This document shows, one piece after another, positions 23,438 to 35,749 of a stretch of DNA of 64,000 nt. The stretch spans positions 11,806,253 to 11,870,252 of the forward strand of contig OU744725.1 of NCBI GenBank assembly GCA_916613615.1, written 5' to 3'. The notes beneath the pieces were generated by a model, which saw nothing but the letters and a program-made list of their open reading frames with translations, was not told the DNA's origin and did not search any database. The translations under genes and the position numbers were made by a program. Position 1 is the first letter of the stretch. Each line of letters opens with the position of its first letter. This DNA is from Steromphala cineraria (taxonomy: Eukaryota; Mollusca; Gastropoda; Trochida; Trochidae).

Positions 23438-26400
23438 AAGACATTGCTTATATAGGGAATATGGGGGGTCTCTTTTAAATCTTTAAAGACAACTGACGGT
23501 TATGAATATCACTCAATAAAAGTATTTTGACTTTAGTTTATATCCTAAATTACCCCCACATAAAGAAAAATATAGAATATGTCGAAAATTAAATAAGATA
23601 CTGAAGGTATAAAGTGGTCGATGAATGGATGAGTTTTAGACATTGCTTATATAGAGAAACAGGGGGTCCCCATTAAATCTTTCCAGACAACTGACCGTTA
23701 TCAATATCACTCAATATAAGTATTTGGTCTTTAGCCTACATCCTGAAGTACCCCTCCATAAAGAAAAATATAGAACATGTCGAAAATTATATAAGATACA
23801 GAAGTCACAAAGTGGTCGACGAATGGATGAGATTTAGACATTGCTTATATAGAGAAACAGGTTCCCCTTTAAATCTTTGCAGGCAACTGACCGTTATCAG
23901 TATCACTTAATATAAGTATCTGGACTTCAGCTTATATCCAGAGGTACCCCTCCATAAAGAAAAATATAAAATATGTTGAAAATTGAATAAGATACAGAAG
24001 TTACAAAGTGGTCGACGAATGGATGAGATCTGGACATTGCTTATATAGGGGAAAGGGAGGTCCCCTTCAAATCTTTACAGGCAACTGACCGTTATCAATA
24101 TTACTATATATAAGTATTTGGTCTTTAGCCTACATCCTGAAGTACCCCTCCATAAAGAAAAATATAGAATGTGTTGGAAATAAAATAAAATACAGAAGTT
24201 ACAAAGTGGTCGACGAATGGATGAGATTTAGACATTGCTTATATAGGGGGGAAGGGAGGTCCCCTTCAAATCTTTACAGGCAACTGACCGTTATCAATAT
24301 TACTAAATATAAGTATTTGGCCTTTAGTCTACATCCTGATGTACCCCTCCATGAAGAAAAATATAGAATGTATTGAAAATTAAATGAAATACAGAAGTTA
24401 CAAAGTGGTCGACGAATGGATGAGATTTAGACATTGCTTATATAGGGAATATGGGGGGTCTCTTTTAAATCTTTACAGACAACTGACGGTTATGAATATC
24501 ACTCAATAAAAGTATTTTGACTTTAGCCTATATCCTAAATTACCCCCACATAAAGAAAAATATAGAATATGTTGAAAATTATATAAGATACAGAAGTCAC
24601 AAAGTGGTCGACGAATGGATGAGATTTAGACATTGCTTATATAGAGAAACAGGGGTCCCCTTTAAATCTTTGCAGGCAACTGACCGTTATCAGTATCACT
24701 TAATATAAGTATCTGGACTTCAGCTTATATCCAGAGGTACCCCTCCAAAAAGAAAAATATAAAATATGTTGAAAATTAAATAAGATACAGAAGTTACAAA
24801 GTGGTCGACGAATGGATGAGATTTAGACATTGCTTATATAGGGAATATGGGGGGTCTCTTTTAAATCTTTAAAGACAACTGACCGCTATGAATATCACTC
24901 AATAAAAGTATTTTGACTTTAGCTTATATCCTAAGTTACCCCCACATAAAGAAAAATATACAATATGTCGAAAATTGAATAAGATACAGAAGTTACAAAG
25001 TGGTCGACGAATGGATGAGATTTAGACATTGCTTATATAGAGAAACAGGGGGTCCCCATTAAATCTTTCCAGACAACTGACCGTTATCAATATCACTATA
25101 TATAAGTATTTGGTCATTAGCCTACATCCTGAAGTACCCCTCCATAAAGAAAAATATAGAATGTGTTGAAAATAAAATAAAATACAGAAGTTACAAAGTG
25201 GTCGACGAATGGATGAGATTTAGACATAGCTTATATGTGGGAAAGGGAGGTCTTATTCAAATCTTTACAGACAACTGACCGTTATCAATATCACCGAATA
25301 TAACTATTTGGCCTTTAGTCTACATCCTGATGTACCCTCCATAAAGAAAAATATATAATTTATTCAAAATTAAATAAAATACAGAATTTACAAAGTGGTC
25401 GACGAATGGATGAGATTTAGACATTGCTTATATAGGGAAAATGGAGGTCTTATTCAAATCTTTACAGACAACTGACCGTTATCAAAATCACCGAATATAA
25501 CTATTTGGCCTTTAGTCTACATCCTTATGTACCCCTCTATGAAGAAAAATATAGAATTTGTTGAAAATCAAAGAAAATACAGAAGTTACAAAGTGGTCGA
25601 CGAATGGATGAGATTTAGACATTACTAATATAGCGGAAAAGAGGGGTCCCTTTTATATCTTTACAGGCATCTGACCGTTATCAATATCACTCAATATAAG
25701 TATTTGGCCTTTAGTCTACATCCTTATGTACCCCTCCATGAAGAATAATATAGAATTTGTTGAAAATTAAATAAAATACAGAAGTTAAAAAGTGGTCGAC
25801 GAATGGATGAGATTTAGACATTGCTTATATAGCGAATATGGGGTCCCCTTTAAATATTTGCAGGCAATTGACCGTTTTCAATATCACTTAATATAAGTAT
25901 TTGGTCTTTAGCCCACATCTTGAGGTACCCCTCCATAAAGAGAAATATAGAATATATCAAAAATTAAGTAATATACAGAAGTTACAAAGTTGTCGACGAG
26001 TGGATGAGATTTAGACATTGGTTATATAGGGGAAGAGAGGGGTGTCCTTTAAATCTTTACAGACATCTAAACATTCTCAATGTCACTCAATATAAGTATT
26101 TGATCTTTAGCTTATATCCTGATGTACCCCTCCATAAAGAAAATATATAGAATATGTCGAAAATTAAATAAGATACAGAAGTTACAAAGTGGTCGACAAA
26201 TGGATGAGATTTAGACATTGCTATATAGGGAAACAGGGAGGTCCCCTTTAAATCTTTACAGGCAACTGACCGTTATCAATATCACTCAATATATGTATTT
26301 GATCTTTCGTCTACATCCTGATGTACCTGTCCATAAAGAAAAATATAGAATATGATGAAAAATTAAACAAGAAACAGAAGCTTCAAGGTGGTCGGCGAGT

Positions 26401-26690
26401 GGATGAGATTTTGACATTGCTATATAGGGAACAAGGGGGTGTACTTTAAATCTTTATAAACAATGGGCCATTTTCGATAGCACTAACTATAAGTATTTGG
26501 TCTTTAGCCTACATGCTGAGGTACCCCAACAAAAAGGAAAATGTAGAATATACCGAAAAATGAAAATGAAAGGTACACAAGTTACACAGTGGCCAACAAG
26601 TGGATGAGATTAAGACATTGTTAATATTGTTAGAAAAGATTGGTCTACTTTAAACCTTTATAGATAACTAACAATTCGGAATATATATTT
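23438..26690 (+). repeat. 198-bp satellite array, left arm, distal part
   Basis: Continuation of the same head-to-tail array after the LINE. Units at 25.2-25.8 kb (GGTCTTATTCAAATCTTTAC, GAATATAACTATTTGGCC) are the subfamily most like the inverted right arm. Units become increasingly degenerate from about 25.9 kb to the end near 26690, where the DIRS left terminus begins. Confidence 0.95.
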
Positions 26691-27059
26691 ATATACATCA
26701 CATTATCTTTACATATTATTTAGATACTAACCTCGAACAAATGACCTTAGCTTTGTTATCCATATAACATATAATTGACTCATTCCCACAGATGAAATGA
26801 TACATCATTACTCAGAACAATTAGAGTTACCCGCCCGTCACTAGCCCACTAGGTTGCGTGACCTGTCAACCAATCAGCTTCATTCACAGTACAGAGTCAT
26901 TGTTTTTCAGACGTGTTTCTGTTCCCTGATTGTGTTGAGCTATTTAACATATTCAGGAATTCTTGACTCTTCTCTCTTTATCTTTTTCTTTCTTCTTTCC
27001 CTATGGAGTTTTCAATCCTTGGGTTGAATACTGTGTATTAGGAAGGTGTTCTGTTGACA

Positions 27060-28990
27060 CAGCGGCTGTGTCAACTTAGGGCAGATTTGCTGCGTGTTGT
27101 GTCAACTTCGGTCGGGCTGAACGTACAGGGCAAGTGACGGGCGGTGGCCCGATTTCTCTCTTTGGTCGCCACATACTTCGCGTGCTGTTGAATGCTTCAG
27201 GCACTTACTATCAAGTAGGTGCTTGCTTGGACGGGTGCCTAAGCGTTTGGGCGCCCCTCGGGCTCGTGTGTCTCTCTCTTAACTCAGAGGAGCGTCCCTG
27301 TCTATTGGTAGGCGTCTGACGCTTAGGCTCTCGGGACGGAAGGTGAGGCGCACCAGGCGCTCGCACTCTTCATGTCCACCTTGGATTTGTGCCTGCCCTT
27401 CAGGCGGCGATCGGTTAGCGGGCAAGTCGCTCAAGACGCTCTCCCCACTTCACTAATCTTGGTTTGTGCTTGTCTCTTCAGGCTCTTACAGGTAAGGTCG
27501 AGGCGTTACAGGCGCTCTCTTCTTTCCTGTTTGGACTGGAACTTGTGGTTGAGTCGTCTTGGACATACTCCCCTTGTTTCATTGGACTTGCTTTCGGGTT
27601 AGGACGAGGTCTTCCAGGCGCTCTCTCCTCTCCTGTTTAGACTGGAACTTGTCGGAGACGTCTTGGACGTGGTCTCCTTGTTTCATTGGACTTGCATATC
27701 ATGCTAGTGGTCGAGGCGCTCCAGGTGCTCTCCTCTTAAAGATTCTAAATCATACTTGCAATATTTTTAAAGTATTTTTAATGTATACGTTGTATTTTTA
27801 GAAAAATTTAGCGACCAACCTTGAGGAAATCGGACCAAAATTCATCAAATAGGAAATAATTGACCAAAAAATACCGAAACAGCAGTCGACATAAGGGCGA
27901 ATCAAGTGTGACCATTTCACAACTTCCTGTTTCTAATTGTACGCTTGAAAACCGTCTTTGTCGCGCTCTACTAGATTTTATATTCTTTTTCTCCAAATTA
28001 GGTATTCGTTGTTGTCAAAGTTGATACCCATCGAACGCAATTACGGTAGTTGAGACACGATGTACATCCTACAAGCATAATGATTATGTCATCGAAAGCG
28101 GGTTCGCAAAATGACATGCCCTTTCCAGGAGGAGTACTGTGCTTGAAGTGTCGAAATAAGTATGTTATTGTTGATTAAACAATCTAAATATGGTATCAAA
28201 ATTTCGACGAAAGATTTTTCTACAAAGTGATGTATTTGATTTCTCAATAGCTAAGTTTCATCCTGAACCGCTTGCAAGTATGATACAGCATCTTTAAAGA
28301 CTTGGGATGGATTTGATCCCGTGCGACTTGGCTCACCTTGAGTCTGGCTCTTCCACCAGCGCTCTAGGGCAAAGAAGCTGAGTGCTAACTCCTTGATGAC
28401 GACCTCCGTGGCGCCCCCCTCATTATCTCTGAGGACGCCACAGAGTTTGAGGAAATCTCCTCCCTGGTTCCTGGGCAGTTGCGTCGCCAAGATGCAACTC
28501 CACAGGATCCACTGGCGCTATGGTTTTCAACCAGGATGCGTTCAAGGACAACATCCTGGCTTTTGTTTCGGGACATGGTACAGTCTCTGATCAGTGTTCG
28601 CCCTTCACAGCAGGTCGAGACTGGGTCAATCTCTGTTTCCACAGGTTCTGACAGGAGGGATCACCTCCCCATCCATCTTCTCCTGAAGTGTTTGAGCCTT
28701 CCTCACCAGGCTCCAAGGTGGAGGACAGAAGCGAGTAGTGTCTTCACTCTGCTGTCTTCCTCCTCTGGCGGCTCACGGGATGAGGAGGCGCATGTCCAGG
28801 TCGAGTGCATGGGCACCATTGTAGACTGGTGTCAGGTCAAATTTCAGGAGACAGGTGAGGAATGCTCTCAGACCAAGAAGGTGCGGAAAGAGGAAATAGC
28901 GAGTCGGCACAGTGTGTCTCTTCCTGGCAGCAGGCAAGGATCATGAGACTCATGTCTCCTCGGCAGCTCTGGACTGTCTTCTCCCGCCTC
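27060..28990 (+). other. 5' and inner portion of the dead DIRS element, no intact frame
   Basis: Moderately GC-rich. From about 27488 to 27735 a roughly 117-bp unit (CAGGCGCTCTCT..CCTGTTT..GACTGGAACTTGT, then CCTTGTTTCATTGGACTTGC) occurs twice, reminiscent of the GC-rich 5' repeats of the intact DIRS copy. From about 28,260 the frames on both strands are short and interrupted; part of this may be decayed gag. I cannot assign the open frame at 28479-28946. Confidence 0.4.
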
Positions 28991-29580
28991 TAGTGATCAC
29001 TGATCGCCAGAGGTCGGGACTCCCAGTCGCTTCACCACCCATCTTTCTCTCTGAGTGATGAGGACATCATCGCCCACTTGGTGTCTGACGGCCACTTGTC
29101 CCACCTGGTCAAGGAAGCCTGAAGCATGTTGGGGATGGCAAACTCAGTCGCCCATGCCTGCCAAGTCATGAGCGACTTCGCCAAGCAGGCGGGAATGGGG
29201 TTGGTGCGTAGACATTGTATCGGCGTTTGGGTTCTGTGGCAGGGAACCTGGCCCAGATAACGCTGAGCGCCTCCCAAATGTCAGCAGAGATCACCAATCT
29301 GGTTTCTGTCGCACACCAATCTCCCTGCAAAGATGTGCTCTCGTTTCAGAAATGGCCCAGGAATGTCAGCAACGCTCTTTGATGGGCAGGTCGCAGAAGC
29401 GCAACAAGAGCTCACCAAACGCCTAACACCTGGAGGTGGCAGGGTCTCCTGCATAGGCAAAGCAATGCCTAAAGACCTAAAGGGAGCTCGCCCGAATTGC
29501 CGGCAAGTTGTAGGACCGACATCTTTTCCTTTCATGAAGGGGGGTTCCAGGCAAGGGTCCCAATCAATCTCAAAGCAAAG
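28990..29580 (+). pseudogene. DIRS gag-like fragment
   Basis: Interrupted frames give MLGMANSVAHACQVMSDFAK and then SATLFDGQVAEAQQELTKRL with PGGGRVS. The second part matches the gag-like region of the intact copy (LFDGQVAESLRHRQETQQ, near 54391-54490). Stop codons and a frame change separate the pieces. The first part has no counterpart in the copy at 53-58 kb, implying that copy lost it. Confidence 0.55.
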
Positions 29581-29589
29581 CAAATTTGT

Positions 29590-30010
29590 GACGGGCAGGG
29601 ACAGGCCAGTAGGAGGTCGTCTTACGGGGCTACCCCGTGGTTTGCAAGTATCTCCGGTTCGTTCTGGCGGGACGTCACTTCAAATGGAGCGTCCTACCGT
29701 TCGGAATCTCAACAGCACCATGGCTGTTCACTCGGACCAGGCAGTCGTTCAGTTCTTGCACAAGCACGACGTGCAATTTGCAATGTATCTGGGCGACGTG
29801 TTCAGCAATCATCACTTCCCATCTGTTCTTTCGATACAAGGAGACTTTGTAATCGATCTGTTCAGACGCCTGGGTTGGCTCGTCAACTCAGACAAGTCGG
29901 ATCTTGTACCAACTGCATCAATCGTCTTCCTAGGCGTCTTGCTGGTCACGGCTCAGGACCAAGCCTTGTCACGGAAGTACGGATGGGACGCTACAAGAAA
30001 CTGCTAGGGT
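29590..30010 (+). pseudogene. DIRS reverse transcriptase fragment with mutated active site
   Basis: Two frames together show CKYLRFVLAGRHFKWSVLPF and QFLHKHDVQFAMYLGDVFSN, followed by RRLGWLVNSDKSDLVPTASI. These are the palm region of the DIRS reverse transcriptase seen intact at 55200-55520. The active-site box YLDD is YLGD here, so catalysis would be lost. Deletion of the upstream fingers region and frame shifts confirm it is dead. Confidence 0.75.
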
Positions 30011-30300
30011 GCAACACAGGGGTGGAAGGTTCGAGGCGATTTGTCTTCAGTTCAGGGAACCGAATGTTGACCTTTTAGCTGGTGGCCAGCGCAGTGGCGA
30101 ACTCTCAGCAGTCATCCACGAGCAAACTGTACGACTTCCAATGGTCTTCCTTTATGGCATTTTGCAAGGTGGAAGGGTTCGAGGTGCGAGCAGTGAGAGT
30201 ACCTTAAGGCCTCTTCCATCAACATGAACCTCGCAGCCATTTTGGCCGTCCTTCACAAGAAGGATCACGGGTTTGATACAGTCTTGCAACAGATTTCATA
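30011..30300 (+). pseudogene. DIRS tyrosine recombinase fragment
   Basis: Resumes at sequence equivalent to 56240-56290 of the intact copy, then skips to the recombinase N-terminus (KLYDFQW-type and INTNLAAILAVLHKKD-type motifs in shifted frames). The catalytic half with the Arg, His-x-x-Arg and Tyr residues is missing. Confidence 0.65.
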
Positions 30301-30404
30301 TCTGCGAGAACAAAAGCGCCAACAAACGCAGGAGGACGTTCTTACTGCCATCAATTTCCCCTTCCATCAAGCCGACAGACAAGAAGGAATGTCTCCTTTG
30401 TCTA

Positions 30405-33400
30405 GATGTCCCTTTTTCATATATAACCTATGTCTAAATCTCATCCATTCGTCGACCACATTGTAACTTCTGTATTTTATTTAATTTTCAACAAATTCTA
30501 TATTTTTCTTTATGGAAGGGAACATCAGGATGTAGACTAAAGGCCAAATACTTATATTAAGTGATATTGATAACGGTCAGTTTTCTGTAAACATTTGAAT
30601 AAGACCTCCCTTTTCCCTATATAACCTATATCTAAATCTCATCCATTCGTCGACCACTTTTTAACTTCTGTATTTTATTTAATTTTTAACAAATTCTATA
30701 TTTTTCTTTATGGAGGGGTACATCAGGATGTAGACTAAAGGCCAAATACTTATATTAAGTGATATTGATAACGGTCAGTTGTCTGTAAAGATTTGAATAA
30801 GACCTCCCTTTTCCCTATATAACCTATGTCTAAATCTCATCCATTCGTCGACCACTTTGTAACTTCTGTATTTTATTTTATTTTGAACAAATTCTATATC
30901 TTTCTTTATGGAGGTGTACATCAGGATGTAGACTAAAGGCCAAATACTTATATTAAGTGATATTGATAACGGTCAGTTGTCTGCAAAGATTTGAATAAGA
31001 CCTCCCTTTCCCCCTATATAAGCAATGTCTAAATCTCATCCATTCGTCGACCACTTCTTAACTTCAATATTCTATTTCATTTCCAACAAATTCTATATTT
31101 TTCTTTATGGAGGGGAACATCAGGATGTAGACTAAAGGCCAAATACTTATATATAGTGATATTGATAACGGTCAGTTTTCTGTAAACATTTGAATAAGAC
31201 CTCCCTTTTCCCTATATGAACAATGTCTAAATCTCATCCATTCGTCGACCACATTGTAACTTCTGTATTTTATTTAATTTTCAACAAATTCTATATTTTT
31301 CTTTATGGAGGTGTACATCAGGATGTAGACTAAAGGCCAAATACTTATATATAGTGATATTGATAACGGTCAGTTTTCTGTAAACATTTGAATAAGACCT
31401 CCCTTTTCCCTATATGAACAATGTCTAAATCTCATCCATTCGTCGACCACTTTGTAACTTCTGTATTTTATTTAATTTTGAACAAATTCTATATCTTTCT
31501 TTATGGAGGTGTACATCAGGATGTAGACTAAAGGCCAAATACTTATATTAAGTGATATTGATAACGGTCAGTTGTTTGTGAAGATTTGAATAAGACCTCC
31601 CTTTTCCCTATATAAGCTATGTCTAAATCTCATCCATTCGTCCACCACTTTGTAACTTCAATATTCTATTTAATTTCCAACAAATTCTATTTTTTTTCTT
31701 TATCGAGGGATACATCAGCATGTAAACTAAAGGCCAAATACTTATATATAGTGATATTGATAACGGTCAGTTTTCTGTAAACATTTGAATAAGACCTCCC
31801 TTTACCCTATATGAGCAATGTCTAAATCTCATCCATTCGTCGACCACTTTGTAACTTCTGTATTTTATTTAATTTTCAACAAATTCTATATTTTTCTTTA
31901 TGGAGGGGTACATCAGGATGTAGACTAAAGGCCAAATACTTATATATAGTGATATTGATAACGGTCAGTTTTCTGTAAACATTTGAATAAGACCTCCCTT
32001 TTCCCTATATGAACAATGTCTAAATCTCATCCATTCGTCGACCACTTTGTAACTTCTGTATTTTATTTAATTTTGAACAAATTCTATATCTTTCTTTATG
32101 GAGGTGTACATCAGGATGTAGACTAAAGGCCAAATACTTATATTAAGTGATATTGATAACGGTCAGTTGTTTGTGAAGATTTGAATAAGACCTCCCTTTT
32201 CCCTATATAAGCTATGTCTAAATCTCATCCATTCGTCCACCACTTTGTAACTTCAATATTCTATTTAATTTCCAACAAATTCTATTTTTTTTCTTTATCG
32301 AGGGATACATCAGCATGTAAACTAAAGGCCAAATACTTATATATAGTGATATTGATAACGGTCAGTTTTCTGTAAACATTTGAATAAGACCTCCCTTTAC
32401 CCTATATGAGCAATGTCTAAATCTCATCCATTCGTCGACCACTTTGTAACTTCTGTATTTTATTTAATTTTCAACAAATTCTATATTTTTCTTTATGGAG
32501 GGGTACATCAGGATGTAGACTAAAGGCCAAATACTTATATTAAGTGATATTGATAACGGTCAGTTGTCTGTAAAGATTTGAATAAGACCTCCCTTTCCCC
32601 CTATATAAACAATGTCTAAATCTCATCCATTCGTCGACCACTTCTTAACTTCAATATTCTATTTCATTTCCAACAAATTCTATATTTTTCTTTATGGAGG
32701 GGTACATCAGGATGTAGACTAAAGGCCAAATACTTATATATAGTGATATTGATAACGGTCAGTTGTCTGTAAACATTTGAATAAGACCCCCCTTTTCCCA
32801 ATATGAACAATGTCTAAATCTCATCCATTCGTCGACCACTTTGTAACTTCTGTATTTTATTCAATTTTCAACAAATTCTATTTTTTTCTTTATGGAGGGG
32901 TACATCAGTATGTAGACTAAAGGCCAAATACTTATATATAGTGATATTGATAACGGTCAGTTTTCTGTAAAGATTTCAATAAGACCTCCCTTTTCCCTAT
33001 ATAACCTATGTCTAAATCTCATCCATTCGTCGACCACTTTGTAACTTCTGTATTTTATTTTATTTTCAACAAATTATATATTTTTCTTTATGGAGGGGAA
33101 CATCAGGATGTAGACTAAAGGCCAAATACTTATATATAGTGATATTGATAACGGTCAGTTTTCTGTAAACATTTGAATAAGACCTCCCTTTTCCCTATAT
33201 GAACAATGTCTAAATCTCATCCATTCGTCGACCACATTGTAACTTCTGTATTTTATTTAATTTTCAACAAATTCTATATTTTTCTTTATGGAAGGGAACA
33301 TCAGGATGTAGACTAAAGGCCAAATACTTATATATAGTGATATTGATAACGGTCAGTTTTCTGTAAACATTTGAATAAGACCTCCCTTTTCCCTATATAA

Positions 33401-35400
33401 CCTATGTCTAAATCTCATCCATTCGTCGACCACTTTGTAACTTCTGTATTTTATTTAATTTTTAACAAATTCTATATCTTTCTTTATGGAGGTGTACATC
33501 AGGATGTAGACTAAAGGCCAAATACTTATATTAAGTGATATTGATAACGGTCAGTTGTTTGTGAAGATTTGAATAAGACCTCCCTTTTCCCTATATAAGC
33601 TATGACTAAATCTCATCCATTCGTCGACCACTTTGTAACTTCAATATTCTATTTCATTTCCAACAAATACTATTTTTTTCTTTATCGAGGGGTACATCAG
33701 CATGTAGACTAAAGGCCAAATACTTATATATAGTGGTATTGATAACGGTCAGTTTTCTGTAAAGATTTCAATAAGACCTCCCTTTTCCCTATATAACCTA
33801 TGTCTAAATCTCATCCATTCGTCGACCACTTTGTAACTTCTGTATTTTATTTAATTTTCAACAAATTCTATATTTTTCTTTATGGAGGGGTACATCAGGA
33901 TGTAGACTAAAGGCCAAATACTTATATTTAGTGATATTGATAACGGTCAGTTTTCTGTAAACATTTGAATAAGACCTCCCTTTCCCCCTATATAAGCAAT
34001 GTCTAAATCTCATCCATTCGTCGACCACTTCTTAACTTCAATATTCTATTTCATTTCCAACAAATTCTATATTTTTCTTTATGGAGGGGAACATCAGGAT
34101 GTAGACTAAAGGCCAAATACTTATATATAGTGATATTGATAACGGTCAGTTTTCTGTAAACATTTGAATAAGACCTCCCTTTTCCCTATATGAACAATGT
34201 CTAAATCTCATCCATTCGTCGACCACATTGTAACTTCTGTATTTTATTTAATTTTGAACAAATTCTATATTTTTCTTTATGGAGGGGTACATCAGGATGT
34301 AGACTACAGGCCAAATACTTATATTAAGTGATATTGATAACGGTCAGTTTTCTGTAAACATTTGAATAAGACCTCCCTTTTCCCTATATAACCTATGTCT
34401 AAATCTCATCCATTCGTCGACCATTTTTTAACTTCTGTATTTTATTTAATTTTGAACAAATTCTATATTTTTCTTTATGGAGGGGTACATCAGGATGTAG
34501 ACTAAAGGCCAAATACTTATATTAAGTGATATTGATAACGGTCAGTTTTCTGTAAAGATTTGAATAAGACCTCTCTTTTCCCCCTATATAAGCAATGTCT
34601 AAATCTCATCCATTCGTCGACCACTTTATAACTTCTGTATTTTATTTAATTTTCAACAAATTCTATATTTTTCTTTATGGAGGGGAACATCAGGATGTAG
34701 ACTAAAGGCCAAATACTTATATATAGTGATATTGATAACGGTCAGTTTTCTGTAAACATTTGAATAAGACCTCCCTTTTCCCTATATAACCTATGTCTAA
34801 ATCTCATCCATTCGTCGACCACTTTTTAACTTCTGTATTTTATTTAATTTTCAACAAATTCTATATTTTTCTTTATGGAGGGGTACATCAGGATGTAGAC
34901 TAAAGGCCAAGTACTTATATATAGTGATATTGATAACGGTCAGTTTCCTGTAAAGATTTGAATAAGACCTCCCTTTTCCCTATATGAGCAATGTCTAAAT
35001 CTCATCCATTCGTCGACCACTTTTTAACTTCTGTATTTTATCTAATTTTCAACAAATTCTATATCTTTCTTTATGGAGGGGTACATCAGGATGTAGACTT
35101 AAGGCCAGATAGTTATATTTGGTGATATTGATTACGGTTAGTTGTCTGTAAAGATTTGAATAAGACCTCCTTTCCCCTTATGTAGGCAATGTCTAAATCT
35201 CATCCATTCGTCGACCACTTTGTACCATCTGTATCTTATTAAATTTTCAACATAATCTATAGTTTTCTTTGTGGAGGTATAAAAATGTATAAATGGGTAA
35301 TATTGAGTAATGGTTCGTTGTCTATAAGCCTAATGATTTAAAGGAGACGCCGTCTTTACCCCTGAATAACCAACGTCTCAATCTCATCCACACATTGACC
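30405..35400 (-). repeat. 198-bp satellite array, right arm, inverted orientation
   Basis: The same unit as the left arm but reversed: GTCGACCAC recurs at exactly 198-bp steps (30451, 30649, 30847). About 25 units. The inner edge is sharp and homogeneous; the outer units from about 35,090 decay, the last recognisable remnant lying around 35,340-35,410. A three-unit block (about 595 bp) around 31.4-32.6 kb is repeated nearly unchanged. Confidence 0.95.
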
Positions 35401-35669
35401 ACTGTATGTAAATGACACCACTTGTTTACATTTTAAATCCATTGTTTATCTGGAAAAAAAGATTTTATATTTGTGTGTTACTTTCCGTTTGTGTGTTACT
35501 TTCCGCTGCAAGCTATAGACATACTCTAACTGCTTATGTTGAGTATATCTTCTTGAAACTATGATAATGCAGCACTCCCGTTCGTATTTCGTCAGCGCTC
35601 GCGATAGTTTTAGCTTCTGAACGCATGTTTTGGGATTTCTATTTTTAGAAGTCGCTATGCAATAATACG

Positions 35670-35739
35670 CAAGGTCGTACCAGTCGATAAAAACGAGGAA
35701 AATAGGTGGTCGCCATGTGAATGGAATATAGACTTTACC
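35670..35739 (-). repeat. Right terminal inverted repeat of the giant element
   Basis: Inverted counterpart of 13341-13410, ending ...TATAGACTTTACC at 35739. Confidence 0.85.
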
Positions 35740-35749
35740 GATCAGAGAT
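35740..35749. other. Target site duplication, right copy
   Basis: GATCAGAGAT, identical to 13331-13340 and directly adjacent to the right terminal inverted repeat. Confidence 0.75.

Larger units (their letters stand above)
26715..30400 (+). mobile_element. Dead, internally deleted DIRS-type retrotransposon in the centre of the giant element
   Basis: Begins with ATTATTTAGATACTAACCTC, the same left terminus as the complete DIRS element at 53249, and shares its inverted terminal repeat (CCCGCCCGTCACTAG, GCGTGACCTGTC) to about 26910. Downstream come gag-like, reverse transcriptase and recombinase fragments separated by deletions and frameshifts. The right inverted repeat and internal complementary region are absent: sequence passes straight into inverted satellite near 30400. 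It cannot encode a working element. Confidence 0.8.
13341..35739. mobile_element. Giant (22.4-kb) foldback-like transposon with satellite arms
   Basis: The ends are a 70-bp inverted repeat (13341-13410 and 35670-35739; 65 of 70 positions identical, beginning GGTAA(A/C)GTCTATATTCC) flanked by a perfect 10-bp duplication. Inside, two arrays of the same 198-bp unit run in opposite orientation: about 46 units on the left, about 25 on the right. This gives the foldback architecture seen in Drosophila FB/Galileo elements. A LINE is inserted in the left arm. The centre (26.7-30.4 kb) is a deleted DIRS element. No transposase remains. The 10-bp duplication fits a Mutator-like mechanism (usually 9-11 bp), by inference. 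An alternative is two unrelated satellite blocks bracketed by chance, which the matching ends and duplication argue against. Confidence 0.7.

Noticed and set aside
14610..24708. Recurrent short ORFs (63-78 codons) with the same protein
   Set aside because: They are one frame of the 198-bp satellite unit that happens to stay open across adjacent monomers; copies with stops are more numerous and there is no start or codon signal.
28251..28946. ORFs on both strands inside the dead DIRS element
   Set aside because: Overlapping frames in a decayed GC-rich region; none shows a DIRS or other motif.
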